A stretch of 38,450 bases of DNA, from the NCBI GenBank assembly GCA_900552465.1, contig URZO01000032.1, forward strand, positions 1 to 38,450. The letters are read 5' to 3'. Source of the stretch: an uncultured Parabacteroides sp. Lineage in GTDB: Bacteria; Bacteroidota; Bacteroidia; Bacteroidales; Tannerellaceae. How positions within the stretch are numbered: position 1 is the stretch's first letter; every line of letters begins with the position of its first letter. The position numbers and the translations under genes were made by a program. Shown here piece after piece: positions 1 to 8,217 of the stretch. Under the pieces are notes generated by a model that was not told the DNA's origin, made no database searches, and worked only from the letters and a program-made list of their open reading frames with translations.

Positions 1-38
1 TCTTTCTGTCTATCAAAGAAAATTCACACACCCCCTGC

Positions 39-54
39 CCCCTCTCAAGAGGGG
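39..54. repeat. Short perfect hairpin in the left-end intergenic stretch
   Basis: Perfect inverted repeat CCCCTCT-ca-AGAGGGG (7-bp arms, 2-base loop), preceded by a C-rich run. No T-run follows on either strand, so it does not look like a normal intrinsic terminator. It lies downstream of the MATE gene. The rest of positions 1-165 is AT-rich with no supportable gene. Confidence 0.4.
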
Positions 55-139
55 ATGGAGTTACCATCGGTCGATATGAACACACCGACAAATCATCATT
101 TATATTATAAACCACCATTTATCATTTATTATTATCCGG

Positions 140-147
140 CAAAAGTA
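140..147 (-). promoter_or_regulatory. -7 box TACTTTTG pointing out of the left edge
   Basis: Reading the minus strand, TACTTTTG matches the Bacteroidetes -7 consensus TAnnTTTG. A TTG lies 21 bases upstream, inside the 3' end of the MATE gene. It would serve a minus-strand gene left of the window. The consensus is established knowledge; use of this copy is inferred. Confidence 0.35.
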
Positions 148-165
148 CGGAATAGTTTATTTGTA

Positions 166-1494
166 TCACAATATCTTCTTCTGTAAAATGCGGAACCAGG
201 CGAACGAGACAATCCCTTTCAGCATGCTGGAAATGCTGATTGCCCACCAGACACCCGCTATTCCCAGTCCCATGGCTGTTAGTCCGATCGCCATCGGGAT
301 GCGCAAGCTGTTGAACGTGATACTGATGATGGCCGGCGGAACGGTACGGCCTGTCCCGTAGAACAAGCCCTGCATCGTTATCTCAAGCATCATGAAGATC
401 ATCGAATAACCGTCGATGCGCAGGAAGATGCCGCCTGCCTCGTAAGCCGCCTTTTCCGGAACGATCAGAGAGAACAGTTCGCTTCCGAAAAAGACGAACA
501 ACAGGGTACAAAAGACTCCTAATATCGCTGTCATCTTCAATGTCGTATGATAAGCCCCGAGGACGCGCTCCTTCTTGCGGGCGGCATAGTTCTGGGCGAC
601 GAAGGTACTCAGTGCCGTACTGAACCCTTGCGAGGTGTTCCAGGCAAGCGCCTCGATCTGACCGCCAGCAGTCAGCGTCATCAGTCCGATATGTCCGCCG
701 TAGGTCGACGCCGTACGCGCCATCATAAGGTTGATGACGGCAAAGAGGCTGTTCAGCACCGCAACGGGAAGCCCCAACTGGAAGATCCGTTTGCTGTACC
801 GGCTCTTCAACCGCACGAAGAAGGAGAAGCCTCCGAACAGTTTGTATCTCTTTTTCAGGTAATAAATGAAAATCGCAAGGACAGTCGCCTCAGACAGCCA
901 GGTCGCGCAGGCAGCTCCGTCCGTCCCCATCCCGAAGCCGAATATGAACAGCGGGTCGAGCACCATATTCATAATCAATCCGCTTCCGCTGACGTAGAAC
1001 GGTATCTTGCTCAGCCCCGCCGCATTATAGATTCCGGTGCAGGCCGCCGACAGGAGTACGAAAGGAAAAGCCGTCGAGATAATCCGCAGGTAAGACACAG
1101 CGTGTGCCGAAATGGCGGCATCCAGTTTGAAGAAACCGATGACAGGATGTGCGAGGGCGAACAGCAGCAATCCCCAACAGATCGAGATAATCAACGCGAT
1201 TGTCAGGTTGTGGGACGCAAAGTTCCGGGCTTCTTCCGCCTCCTGCGCCCCGATGCTTTGCGCAACGCTGACCTCCGAACCTACTTTGTTCAGGTAGGAG
1301 ATGGAATTCGTCATCCACGTCAGAATACCGACAGCTCCGACTGCCGCCACCGCTTCGCTGCCCAGACGTCCCACCCAAGCCATATCGGTGATGCTATACG
1401 CCATCTGAATAAACGAGGTCCCCATTATGGGAAGCGCCAGATTAAACAGTTGCTTCTTGATAGGTCCTTCCGTCAGATTCTTTGTCCCTTGCAT
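166..1494 (-). CDS. MATE family multidrug/metabolite efflux transporter
   Basis: A 442-residue inner-membrane protein with the length and about twelve hydrophobic segments expected of the MATE (NorM/DinF-like) family. These proteins export cationic drugs or metabolites in exchange for Na+ or H+. The N-terminal segment around residues 15-45 (IKKQLFNLALPIMGTSFIQM, then TDMAWVGRLGSEAVAAVG) is the classic start of the first MatE repeat, and a second repeat begins near residue 235. Translation from the ATG places the start codon about 20 bases downstream of a TATCTTTG -7 box. It appears to be transcribed alone, since a strong hairpin separates it from the barrel gene. The substrate cannot be deduced. 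The family call is secure. Confidence 0.93.
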   Translation of the reverse strand: MQGTKNLTEGPIKKQLFNLALPIMGTSFIQMAYSITDMAWVGRLGSEAVAAVGAVGILTWMTNSISYLNKVGSEVSVAQSIGAQEAEEARNFASHNLTIALIISICWGLLLFALAHPVIGFFKLDAAISAHAVSYLRIISTAFPFVLLSAACTGIYNAAGLSKIPFYVSGSGLIMNMVLDPLFIFGFGMGTDGAACATWLSEATVLAIFIYYLKKRYKLFGGFSFFVRLKSRYSKRIFQLGLPVAVLNSLFAVINLMMARTASTYGGHIGLMTLTAGGQIEALAWNTSQGFSTALSTFVAQNYAARKKERVLGAYHTTLKMTAILGVFCTLLFVFFGSELFSLIVPEKAAYEAGGIFLRIDGYSMIFMMLEITMQGLFYGTGRTVPPAIISITFNSLRIPMAIGLTAMGLGIAGVWWAISISSMLKGIVSFAWFRILQKKIL

Positions 1495-1514
1495 GTCCGT
1501 TTCGTATTTGGCTG

Positions 1515-1522
1515 CAAAGATA
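1515..1522 (-). promoter_or_regulatory. -7 promoter box for the MATE gene
   Basis: TATCTTTG on the minus strand matches TAnnTTTG exactly and lies about 20 bases before the ATG at 1494. No clear TTTG -33 box is seen at the usual 19-21 base spacing. Confidence 0.4.
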
Positions 1523-1613
1523 CCAACAATAAAATAAATAGACTAAAACCGTTCAATCTTTCATTACAGGTGCCAATAGTGTCTCAATCCAGAGCTTGAC
1601 GTGGAATCCATAA

Positions 1614-1652
1614 ATAACAAAGCCTCGTGGAAGCACCGCGAGGCTTTGTTAT
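1614..1652 (-). terminator. Intrinsic terminator after the barrel gene
   Basis: A perfect 14-bp stem (ATAACAAAGCCTCG paired with its complement) encloses an 11-base loop. In minus-strand RNA it is followed by a U-containing tail (the stem end TTTGTTAT runs into TTATGG). It sits about 20 bases past the stop of the gene ending at 1673. The stem is symmetric enough to act in both directions. Confidence 0.7.
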
Positions 1653-1672
1653 GAAGTTTATCTGCAGATGAA

Positions 1673-3421
1673 TCAAAAATTAATGTTCACGCCAATCATT
1701 GCACTGAAGCTCTGGAGCGGATAGCCGTAATAGAGTTCGTACTTTTGGAACAAGACGTTGTTCAGTTTCAGATACAGGCCGAAGGTGTCGTTCAGCGTGT
1801 ATGAACCGGTCAGGTTGAGTTCGTTGATGTTCTTCATCTTTTCATTCTCTGATGTCCAAGATAAAGTCTTGCGCCCAGTTGCTAAATAATAATCCAAAGA
1901 GGCCGTAACCTGGCTGATTGGATGGACACTAACACCGGCTGTCAATTCCATTTCGGGTTTGCCGTAAGCAGCTCCGAGAATATCGACATTCCAATTATTG
2001 TAAACGCCTTTAAGGTTGATGTCAACTAATTGCTGGTAGCTATATTTCAGGTTCACGCCACCGAAAGCGTGTTTCGCATTTGTTTGCATGGCTATTATAC
2101 AGGTACTGGCAAAAGAACCTTCTTCCGGGGCGAGGTTAGGAACGAAGAAGACCTCATTCTTTGTGATCTTATAACCGCCGAATACATCAAACCAGAAACC
2201 GGGAGCGACGCCACTTCTGATGCCGACTGTGCCGTCCAGGTAGTTGCGGGAGGGAAGCAGCTCCATCGTCGGGTTGATATAGCGGTTGACCAGGGACATA
2301 TCGTACATGCTGTTGGAGTAGAGCTTTCCGCCGGCAACCAGGTAAAGCTGTGTCTTGTCGGCCACTTCCACATCTGCTGCGATATTGGGCGAAGCCATAA
2401 ACTTGCTGTTATCGCCGGTCACGAACATGACGTTGGCGCCTAACTTCAAATTCCAGCTGTCTCCAGCCACTTTATAATAAGGAGAGAGGGTTGCTTCGGC
2501 ATGGTTCTCGAATTCCAGGTATTCCTGTCCGCCCATTGTCGGCAGGTTGTAATTGAAATATTCCACGTTACCGCCTAATCCGATGCGCTGTTCGCCGCCG
2601 AAACGGGCATTCAGGTCGAACTTGACGTCGAACGTATGTTCGGTTGGTCCGTCCTGGTCTTTGCTCCAAGCATATTTGTGAGAGAAGTTTGTATATCCTA
2701 AGTCGAGCATGTAGCTGACGGGGGCGTCTTCTTTCGACTCGATGCCGATCTTGCCCTGTATGGTCTGGTTCACCTGGTTGGTTTCACGGTCGAACTTCTC
2801 CAAGTCCAATGTCGCCGAGGATACGGGGTTAGCGATCGGCAGACCGTAGTAATTGAATGCCGAGTATCCATATTTGATCCCCATATCCAATGACATCTTC
2901 TCGAAGGCGTGTTTGAAGTTGAGGCCGCCCATGTTGTCGTTCAGCTTGGCTTTTACCTTGTCGAAGTCCGTGTCGATATATTTCACCTTCCCATTCGTCG
3001 AGCGATGTGAGAACCAGATGTTCAGCTTGTCCTTGTCGGTGCTCAGGATATGATAGCCTAAGTCGCCGTTCAGGTTCAGGTAGGTGCCGCCTCCGAAGTT
3101 GAAATAACCTCGGCGTTTGTTGTACTGGATGTTCGTCATGATATTTCCCGAAGGAAGCAGGCTGATCTCTTTTTCCGGTTCCGTAGGAATCGTGAAAGTA
3201 GCGTAGTCGATCGGCATCTTTTTGACAACCGGCTCTTTGATGACCGGAAGCGTGTTCACCTTGCTGGCATCCTGTACGCTCGGGTCGTACTCGCGTTCGA
3301 GTGTCATTTCCCGGTTCAGGTCTTTTTCCTTCGTCTTGTCTTCCTGTGCACCGGCGGTTGCGACGCTTCCCAACAGGGCCATCACACACAGTGCTTTGAT
3401 GTTGTATATTGTCTTCATCAC
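1673..3421 (-). CDS. Outer-membrane beta-barrel protein (TonB-receptor-like, no plug)
   Basis: A 582-residue exported protein. The N-terminus (basic start, hydrophobic core, then AQ|EDKTKEK near residue 26) is a Sec signal peptide. A charged, proline-rich linker at about 30-95 is followed by alternating strands rich in G, Y and N, and the protein ends in a terminal phenylalanine (GVNINF), as outer-membrane barrels do. I see no TonB box or plug, so this is a barrel or porin-like protein rather than a full TonB-dependent transporter. It starts only 6 bases after the stop of the TPR gene, so the two are co-transcribed and probably act together in the envelope. The substrate or role is not recognisable. 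Class confident, function unknown. Confidence 0.75.
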   Translation of the reverse strand: MMKTIYNIKALCVMALLGSVATAGAQEDKTKEKDLNREMTLEREYDPSVQDASKVNTLPVIKEPVVKKMPIDYATFTIPTEPEKEISLLPSGNIMTNIQYNKRRGYFNFGGGTYLNLNGDLGYHILSTDKDKLNIWFSHRSTNGKVKYIDTDFDKVKAKLNDNMGGLNFKHAFEKMSLDMGIKYGYSAFNYYGLPIANPVSSATLDLEKFDRETNQVNQTIQGKIGIESKEDAPVSYMLDLGYTNFSHKYAWSKDQDGPTEHTFDVKFDLNARFGGEQRIGLGGNVEYFNYNLPTMGGQEYLEFENHAEATLSPYYKVAGDSWNLKLGANVMFVTGDNSKFMASPNIAADVEVADKTQLYLVAGGKLYSNSMYDMSLVNRYINPTMELLPSRNYLDGTVGIRSGVAPGFWFDVFGGYKITKNEVFFVPNLAPEEGSFASTCIIAMQTNAKHAFGGVNLKYSYQQLVDINLKGVYNNWNVDILGAAYGKPEMELTAGVSVHPISQVTASLDYYLATGRKTLSWTSENEKMKNINELNLTGSYTLNDTFGLYLKLNNVLFQKYELYYGYPLQSFSAMIGVNINF

Positions 3422-3427
3422 TTCTTC

Positions 3428-6400
3428 TTAGTTCTTAAGTTTTCCCAATCTATTTTCTATCATACCGGCGATATCGTCATCACCATTATAATTGTTCTGC
3501 AGGCTGGTGAGATACTGACGAGCCTGGAAGTCGTCACCCTGGCGGATGTAGATGTCGGCCAGCAGGATGAATCCGCGAGCCAGCCAGTACTGGTGAGGCG
3601 TGCCGTTCTCGATGAAGTTCATCAGCACTTTTTCCGCCTCCTTGTCATTGTCAGTGTCGTAGTATAATTGTGCCAGCAGGTATTTGGCTTCGGCGCCGTG
3701 TACCGTACGTGTATCCTTGCTCAGTTCTTTCAGGTCGGCCAATGCCTTGTTCCCCTGCTTCTGGTCGATGTAGGCTTTGGCACGGACGTAGCGGGCTTCC
3801 GATTCGAGTTCGGGCGAGAGCTTCGGCTCTTTCAACAGTTCGTCCGCTGCTAAAAGCGCATCTTTCTGCTGTCCGGTCTGAAGAGCACAACGCATGATAC
3901 CTAAACGGGCCGCCTGCTTGTTTTCGGGGCTTTCGGCTACGACCTGCAAGCGCTTGAAGCTTTCCAGTGCTGCCGGGTAATCCTTGCCCAGGTATTCGAT
4001 TTCGGCGGTGCGGGCAACCGATTCTTCCAGGAATTTGGTGTCGCCGCTTGCGATAACCGATTTGAAGCGCTGGATCGCCTCGTCGAACTCTTTCTTGGCG
4101 AAGGCGATGCTTCCTAAGTAGAAGTTGGCATTCGAGCTGAATGCCCCTTCGGGGAATGTCTGAAGGTAGTTGACCAAGCTGCGGCGTGCGCCGTCGTTAT
4201 CGCCACGCATAAAGAGCTTTTCTGCGGCGATGTAGGTCAGCGAATCCTGTTCGCTCACTTCCAGGCGGATGTTGCCGCCCAAAGAGTTTACGTAGTTAGC
4301 GTATGCGTTGATATCGTTGAGGTCGATGTAGACCGATTTCAAATCTTGCAAAGCGACCTTCGCTTCTTCGCTGCCCGGATAGTTGCTGATGACGTTCTTG
4401 TAGGCTGCGAGCGCCTTCTCCGGCTGGTTGTCATTGTAGTATAGCAGACCGAGCTGGATGCCAGCCTTACGCGCCAAACTGCTCTGCGGAAATTCTCGGA
4501 TCAGCTTCTCGAAGGCTTGTGCGGCGGAAGAACTGTTTTCCAGCAGCACGTAAGAACGTCCCTTCTCAAACAGGGCGTCGTCTACGTATTGCGATTCGGG
4601 ATATTCGGTGATCAGGCGGTCCATGGCGCTGATCTTGCCTCTGTAGTCTTTCTGCAAGCCGAGCAAGAATCCTTTCTGGTAAATGGAGTAGTCGCCGGCG
4701 GAAGGAGACAGCTGGGCGGCACGCGAATAGTTCTCTTCGGCCAGGCTGAACTGGCGGTTCTGGTAGAGACAGTCGCCAATACGGTTGTAGGCGTCGGCCA
4801 ACGAGGCTGCCTGCTGGTTGCTTTCCAGATCGACATACTGGCGGAAGCGGTTCAGGGCGGCGCTGTAGTCTCTCAGTTTGAAATAGCTGTAACCTAAGTT
4901 ATAATAGGCCAGTGCGTACATATCCGTATTGCGCTGGCGTGTATTGTTCAGGTAGGTCCGGTAGTCGGAGATCGCATTCTCATATTCTCCCATGCGGTAG
5001 TACGATTCGCCGCGCCAGAAGTAGGCGTCGTTGCGGGCTTCCATATTATAGGAACCGAGTGTGATCGCCTGGCTGAAGAGGCTGACAGCATCGTCCAACT
5101 TGACATTGGTGAAGGCCTGTGTTCCGAGTTGGAAGAGGATGTCTTGTTTGGCTTCCAGTATCTTGGTGCTCGGATGCTTGATCTTGTTGATCGACTTCAG
5201 GGCCGCTTCGTAGTTCTTGGTCGTCAGGTAGACTTCGACTAAGTAGTCGTTTACCTTGTCGGCATACTTCGAGTTGGGGAAGTCGTTCAGGAAATCTTCG
5301 AAGATTGTCACCGACTCGCCGAATCCGGTAAAGGCCGTTTCGTGGATCAGCAGTGCGTAGTTATACATCGCCACTTCCTTCACCTGCTTGTCGAACGATG
5401 AGGTGGCGGCTGCTTCGAACGCCATACGGGCGTTGTTCTTGTCGCCCAACTTCAGGTAAGACTGTCCGAGGTAGAGGTAGGCGTTTTGCGTCAGCTCGTC
5501 GTTCTGGCGGACTGTCCGGCTCAGAGCGTTGACGGCGCTGCTGTAGTTTCCTTTATTATAATAGCAGACACCCAGGATATAGAGGTCGCTGCGGAGCGGA
5601 TTTTCCGTCGTGGAAACATATTTGCTCAGCATCTGGATTGCCTTGCTCTGGTCGCCCAGGTGGTAATACGAATCACCGACGATGCGGTACATCTCGCTGT
5701 TGTTCTTGCTGTCGGGGTAGAGGGAGAGAAGTTCTTCGCCTTCTTTCACCACCTTGTCATATTTTCCCTGGATAAAATAGATTTGTGCGATGTAGTACTG
5801 CGACTGTTCGCGGAACTTCGGGCTTTCCTTCAGGCGGGAAAACTCGATAAGGGCGTTGTTGTACTTGCCCATTGCGTAATCGATATAGGCGACATAGTAT
5901 GTCGATGCCTCTTTGTATTTATCGCCGATCTGTTCGATGCGGGCAAAGTAGCCGCGCGCTTTTTCCATCTCGCCGGTCTGCAACAGCGAGTAAGCCAGAC
6001 GGAAGGAATAGGCTTCCTGCTGTTCGGGGCTCAAGACGTCGATGTTGGCTTCGTTGAACCAGAAGATCGCTTTCTCGTATTCTCCGCGTTCAAAATGGAT
6101 GGACCCGATCAGAAAATCGATCTCGTTGCTGTGACGGGAAGCCGGGTATTCTTCGAGGTAGTCTTTCAGAAGCTCGTCTGCGTTGGGACGTCCCTGTTCG
6201 TAGGCGGCATAGACCAACATATAGTCGGCCTCCTGAATCAGGTCTGCGTCGGTGGAGTGCTGCTTATAAGCCTCCAGCTTGTCGATGCAACCGGCATAAT
6301 TTTTTAAACTAAACAACTCTTTCCCTTCTACAAATAGGCGGTCCGGTGCATCAAACTGGTATGACCGTTGCCCGTATGCAACATGACTTCCCACAACTAT

Positions 6401-6430
6401 GCACAGTGGAATCAGTATTCTTTTCATCAC
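3428..6430 (-). CDS. Large periplasmic tetratricopeptide-repeat protein
   Basis: A 1000-residue protein with a signal peptide (hydrophobic residues 4-17, cleavage near AYGQ, residue 21). The rest is almost entirely TPR-like helical hairpins: recurring A-x-x-x-F/Y, YYxxG and E-Y-P-x-S-x-Y/E motifs, for example YLEEYPASRHSNE, LITEYPESQYVDD and LIREFPQSSLARK. The motif class resembles YbgF/BamD-type outer-membrane assembly repeats. It is the first gene of an operon with the downstream barrel (6-base gap). A scaffold in the periplasm that helps assemble or gate the barrel is an inference. A TATATTTG box at 6491-6498 and a 15-base dyad (TAACGG-tat-CCGTTA, 6465-6479) lie in the leader. Confidence 0.85.
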   Translation of the reverse strand: MMKRILIPLCIVVGSHVAYGQRSYQFDAPDRLFVEGKELFSLKNYAGCIDKLEAYKQHSTDADLIQEADYMLVYAAYEQGRPNADELLKDYLEEYPASRHSNEIDFLIGSIHFERGEYEKAIFWFNEANIDVLSPEQQEAYSFRLAYSLLQTGEMEKARGYFARIEQIGDKYKEASTYYVAYIDYAMGKYNNALIEFSRLKESPKFREQSQYYIAQIYFIQGKYDKVVKEGEELLSLYPDSKNNSEMYRIVGDSYYHLGDQSKAIQMLSKYVSTTENPLRSDLYILGVCYYNKGNYSSAVNALSRTVRQNDELTQNAYLYLGQSYLKLGDKNNARMAFEAAATSSFDKQVKEVAMYNYALLIHETAFTGFGESVTIFEDFLNDFPNSKYADKVNDYLVEVYLTTKNYEAALKSINKIKHPSTKILEAKQDILFQLGTQAFTNVKLDDAVSLFSQAITLGSYNMEARNDAYFWRGESYYRMGEYENAISDYRTYLNNTRQRNTDMYALAYYNLGYSYFKLRDYSAALNRFRQYVDLESNQQAASLADAYNRIGDCLYQNRQFSLAEENYSRAAQLSPSAGDYSIYQKGFLLGLQKDYRGKISAMDRLITEYPESQYVDDALFEKGRSYVLLENSSSAAQAFEKLIREFPQSSLARKAGIQLGLLYYNDNQPEKALAAYKNVISNYPGSEEAKVALQDLKSVYIDLNDINAYANYVNSLGGNIRLEVSEQDSLTYIAAEKLFMRGDNDGARRSLVNYLQTFPEGAFSSNANFYLGSIAFAKKEFDEAIQRFKSVIASGDTKFLEESVARTAEIEYLGKDYPAALESFKRLQVVAESPENKQAARLGIMRCALQTGQQKDALLAADELLKEPKLSPELESEARYVRAKAYIDQKQGNKALADLKELSKDTRTVHGAEAKYLLAQLYYDTDNDKEAEKVLMNFIENGTPHQYWLARGFILLADIYIRQGDDFQARQYLTSLQNNYNGDDDIAGMIENRLGKLKN

Positions 6431-6464
6431 TCCTTAGCTTTTATAATACAGATATATATAAATA

Positions 6465-6479
6465 TAACGGTATCCGTTA
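6465..6479. promoter_or_regulatory. Dyad in the 5' leader of the TPR/barrel operon
   Basis: Perfect inverted repeat TAACGG-tat-CCGTTA between the -7 box and the start codon of the TPR gene. Its placement just after the expected transcription start fits an operator, but no regulator is identified. Confidence 0.25.
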
Positions 6480-6490
6480 GTTCTAAGTTG

Positions 6491-6498
6491 CAAATATA
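6491..6498 (-). promoter_or_regulatory. -7 promoter box for the TPR/barrel operon
   Basis: TATATTTG on the minus strand matches TAnnTTTG and lies about 60 bases before the ATG at 6430, in the gap to the NUDIX gene. No good -33 element is seen. Confidence 0.4.
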
Positions 6499-6507
6499 AG
6501 AAATATA

Positions 6508-7020
6508 TTACTTTATATAGCGGCCTACCGCTTTTTTGATGGACTGCAAGCCGAAATCGTCCGGATTTAGTTGGTTGGCGGGGAGGATTACTATTTCAGC
6601 GGCATCGTCTTCCGCTCTGGCTCCGTCGAACGATTCGGTGAGGCATTCGAAGAACATATCGACCGTGTGGACGTCAAAGCCGCAATAGGGGTAGATGTTG
6701 GGAATGGAGAAAAGGTAGCGGCATTCGGTCAGATCCAGCCCGGTTTCTTCCTTTACTTCGCGGTGGGCGGCCTCTTCGGCCGATTCGTGCATGTCGACAA
6801 AACCACCGGGCAGGTCAAGCGTTCCTTTAGCCGGTTCTTTGGCGCGGCGGACAAGCAACAGTTCTCCCTCCGGATTCCGGATGAAACAGGCAACGGCAGA
6901 GGATGGATTAAAATAATAGACGAATCCGCATGTGGTACATTGTTTGGCTTTTTCGTTGCGTTCCACAAATGTTTTGGCTCCGCATTTCGGACAGTACGCA
7001 AATTGGTGTAAAGGATGCAT
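6508..7020 (-). CDS. NUDIX hydrolase with N-terminal zinc ribbon
   Basis: 170 residues from the ATG at 7020. A longer frame to 7110 only adds residues read from AT-rich heptad repeats (FQFSIFNFQ), so I reject that start. Cysteines at 10, 13, 28 and 31 (CPKC...CTTC) form a zinc ribbon like that of NudC-type enzymes. A complete Nudix box follows at about 73-95 (G-x5-E-x7-REVKEETGL), which binds Mg2+ and hydrolyses a nucleoside-diphosphate-X substrate. The protein is shorter than NudC (about 250 residues), so an NADH pyrophosphatase call is not justified and the substrate is unknown. It lies downstream of the ROK kinase on the same strand, 114 bases away, across a repeat-filled gap. Confidence 0.88.
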   Translation of the reverse strand: MHPLHQFAYCPKCGAKTFVERNEKAKQCTTCGFVYYFNPSSAVACFIRNPEGELLLVRRAKEPAKGTLDLPGGFVDMHESAEEAAHREVKEETGLDLTECRYLFSIPNIYPYCGFDVHTVDMFFECLTESFDGARAEDDAAEIVILPANQLNPDDFGLQSIKKAVGRYIK

Positions 7021-7024
7021 GGGT

Positions 7025-7126
7025 AATTGAAAATTAAAAATTGAAAATTGAAAATTGGATGATGAAAACAATAGGATTAGCTGAATGCTGATCCCGTTTT
7101 CAATTCTCAATTTTCAATTTTCAATT
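7025..7126. repeat. Inverted pair of heptad (ATTGAAA)n tracts
   Basis: Two AT-rich tracts, 7025-7058 (ATTGAAA-type) and 7097-7126 (the complementary TTTCAAT-type), repeat with a 7-base period and are inverted relative to each other, so the gap between the ROK and NUDIX genes can fold into a long A/T stem. Related tracts occur at about 8620-8645, 15238-15263, 16547-16571 and 38089-38123. Confidence 0.6.
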
Positions 7127-7134
7127 ATAAAAGT

Positions 7135-8097
7135 TTATTTTACTTCCCAACCCAGTGCGCTTGCGCCCAATACGGCAGCATCGCTTTCTTTCAATTGAGA
7201 GAATAACAGTTTAGTCTTACCTTCGAACACTTTCAGCATGTTCTTTTCCATCGAACGTTTGATCGGGTTCATGATCAGATCGCCGGATTTAGTCAGACCA
7301 CCGAAGAGGATGATCGCTTCAGGACTTGAGAAGGCAACGAAATCAGCGAATGCTTCACCCAGGATGTTTCCTGTGAATTCGAAGATTTCCAGTGCTAACT
7401 TGTCGTTCTTCATTGCTGCGTCATATACGTCTTTGGATGTGATTTCGTCCGGGTCCAGTTCGCGAAGCAAGCTGTCGTCCTTACGGATTTCCAGAAATTC
7501 GCGTGCCGTACGGGCAACACCTGTTGCAGAAGCATACGCTTCCAGACAACCCTGACGACCGCAACCGCAAGGACGTCCGTTGTTACGGCGCATGATCACG
7601 TGACCTAATTCGCCTGCAAATCCGTCATGTCCGTAAACCAGGTTACCGCCGATTACGATACCGCTGCCGACACCTGTTCCCAAAGTGATCACGATAAAGT
7701 CTTTCATACCGCGTGCTGCGCCATAAGTCATTTCACCGATAGCAGCCGCATTCGCATCGTTTGTCAATGCAACGGGTATTCCGTCCAACTTTTCGCTGAT
7801 CAGCTGAGCCAAAGGAATTTTACCCTTCCAGGGAAGGTTCGGGGCAAATTCGATACAGCCGTTGAAGAAGTTCCCGTTAGGAGCCCCAACGCCTACACCT
7901 TTTATTTTATCCGGGCCGCCAGCCTGGTCGATCACTAATTTCAGACCTGTTGCCAGATCACTTACATACTCGTCAATATCGGTATATTTACCTGTTTTGA
8001 TTGATCCACTATACAAGATTGAACCTCTTGCATCTACTACGCCAAAAACAGTATTGGTACCACCTATATCGATACCTACTACATAAGGCTTCTCCAT
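7135..8097 (-). CDS. ROK family sugar kinase (glucokinase-like)
   Basis: 320 residues from the ATG at 8097, where homology begins with MEKPYVVGIDIGGTNTVFG. The extra upstream residues of the longer frame contain the promoter and are not coding. The ATP-phosphate loop DIGGT is at 10-14 and the catalytic aspartate of TNDANAAAIGE is at about 114. The ROK zinc site is complete: His166 in GELGHV plus CGCGRQGC at 177-184. ROK kinases of this type phosphorylate glucose or related hexoses in the cytoplasm. Glucokinase is the likeliest activity, but N-acetylhexosamine or fructose kinases share these motifs. It has its own well-formed promoter. Confidence 0.88.
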   Translation of the reverse strand: MEKPYVVGIDIGGTNTVFGVVDARGSILYSGSIKTGKYTDIDEYVSDLATGLKLVIDQAGGPDKIKGVGVGAPNGNFFNGCIEFAPNLPWKGKIPLAQLISEKLDGIPVALTNDANAAAIGEMTYGAARGMKDFIVITLGTGVGSGIVIGGNLVYGHDGFAGELGHVIMRRNNGRPCGCGRQGCLEAYASATGVARTAREFLEIRKDDSLLRELDPDEITSKDVYDAAMKNDKLALEIFEFTGNILGEAFADFVAFSSPEAIILFGGLTKSGDLIMNPIKRSMEKNMLKVFEGKTKLLFSQLKESDAAVLGASALGWEVK

Positions 8098-8136
8098 GAT
8101 TTTATATTTTAGATTAATAATGCTTTTTCTGGAAAG

Positions 8137-8167
8137 CAAATATAAGAGGAATCTGGTAAGGAGCAAT
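8137..8167 (-). promoter_or_regulatory. Promoter of the ROK kinase gene
   Basis: On the minus strand, ATTG at 8164-8167, a 19-base spacer, then TATATTTG at 8137-8144. This is a good match to the Bacteroidetes -33 TTTG / -7 TAnnTTTG pattern, and it lies about 40 bases before the ATG at 8097. The same box lies inside the longer reading frame, which supports the shorter start. Confidence 0.55.
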
Positions 8168-8217
8168 GATTTTATTCAAAAAAAACCGAAATAGGCGTGA
8201 ATATGTTACCTTATATG

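Noticed and set aside
547..1599. Long plus-strand reading frame (350 residues) antisense to the MATE gene
   Set aside because: The minus-strand MATE protein is a complete, recognisable family member. The antisense product is rich in Arg, His and Gln and shows no domain.
5486..6307. Plus-strand reading frame of 273 residues antisense to the TPR gene
   Set aside because: It is a by-product of the GC-biased codons of the TPR gene; no signal, domain or promoter supports it.
7021..7110. Upstream extension of the NUDIX protein
   Set aside because: The extra 30 residues are translated from the AT heptad repeats, and the zinc ribbon follows directly from the internal ATG at 7020.
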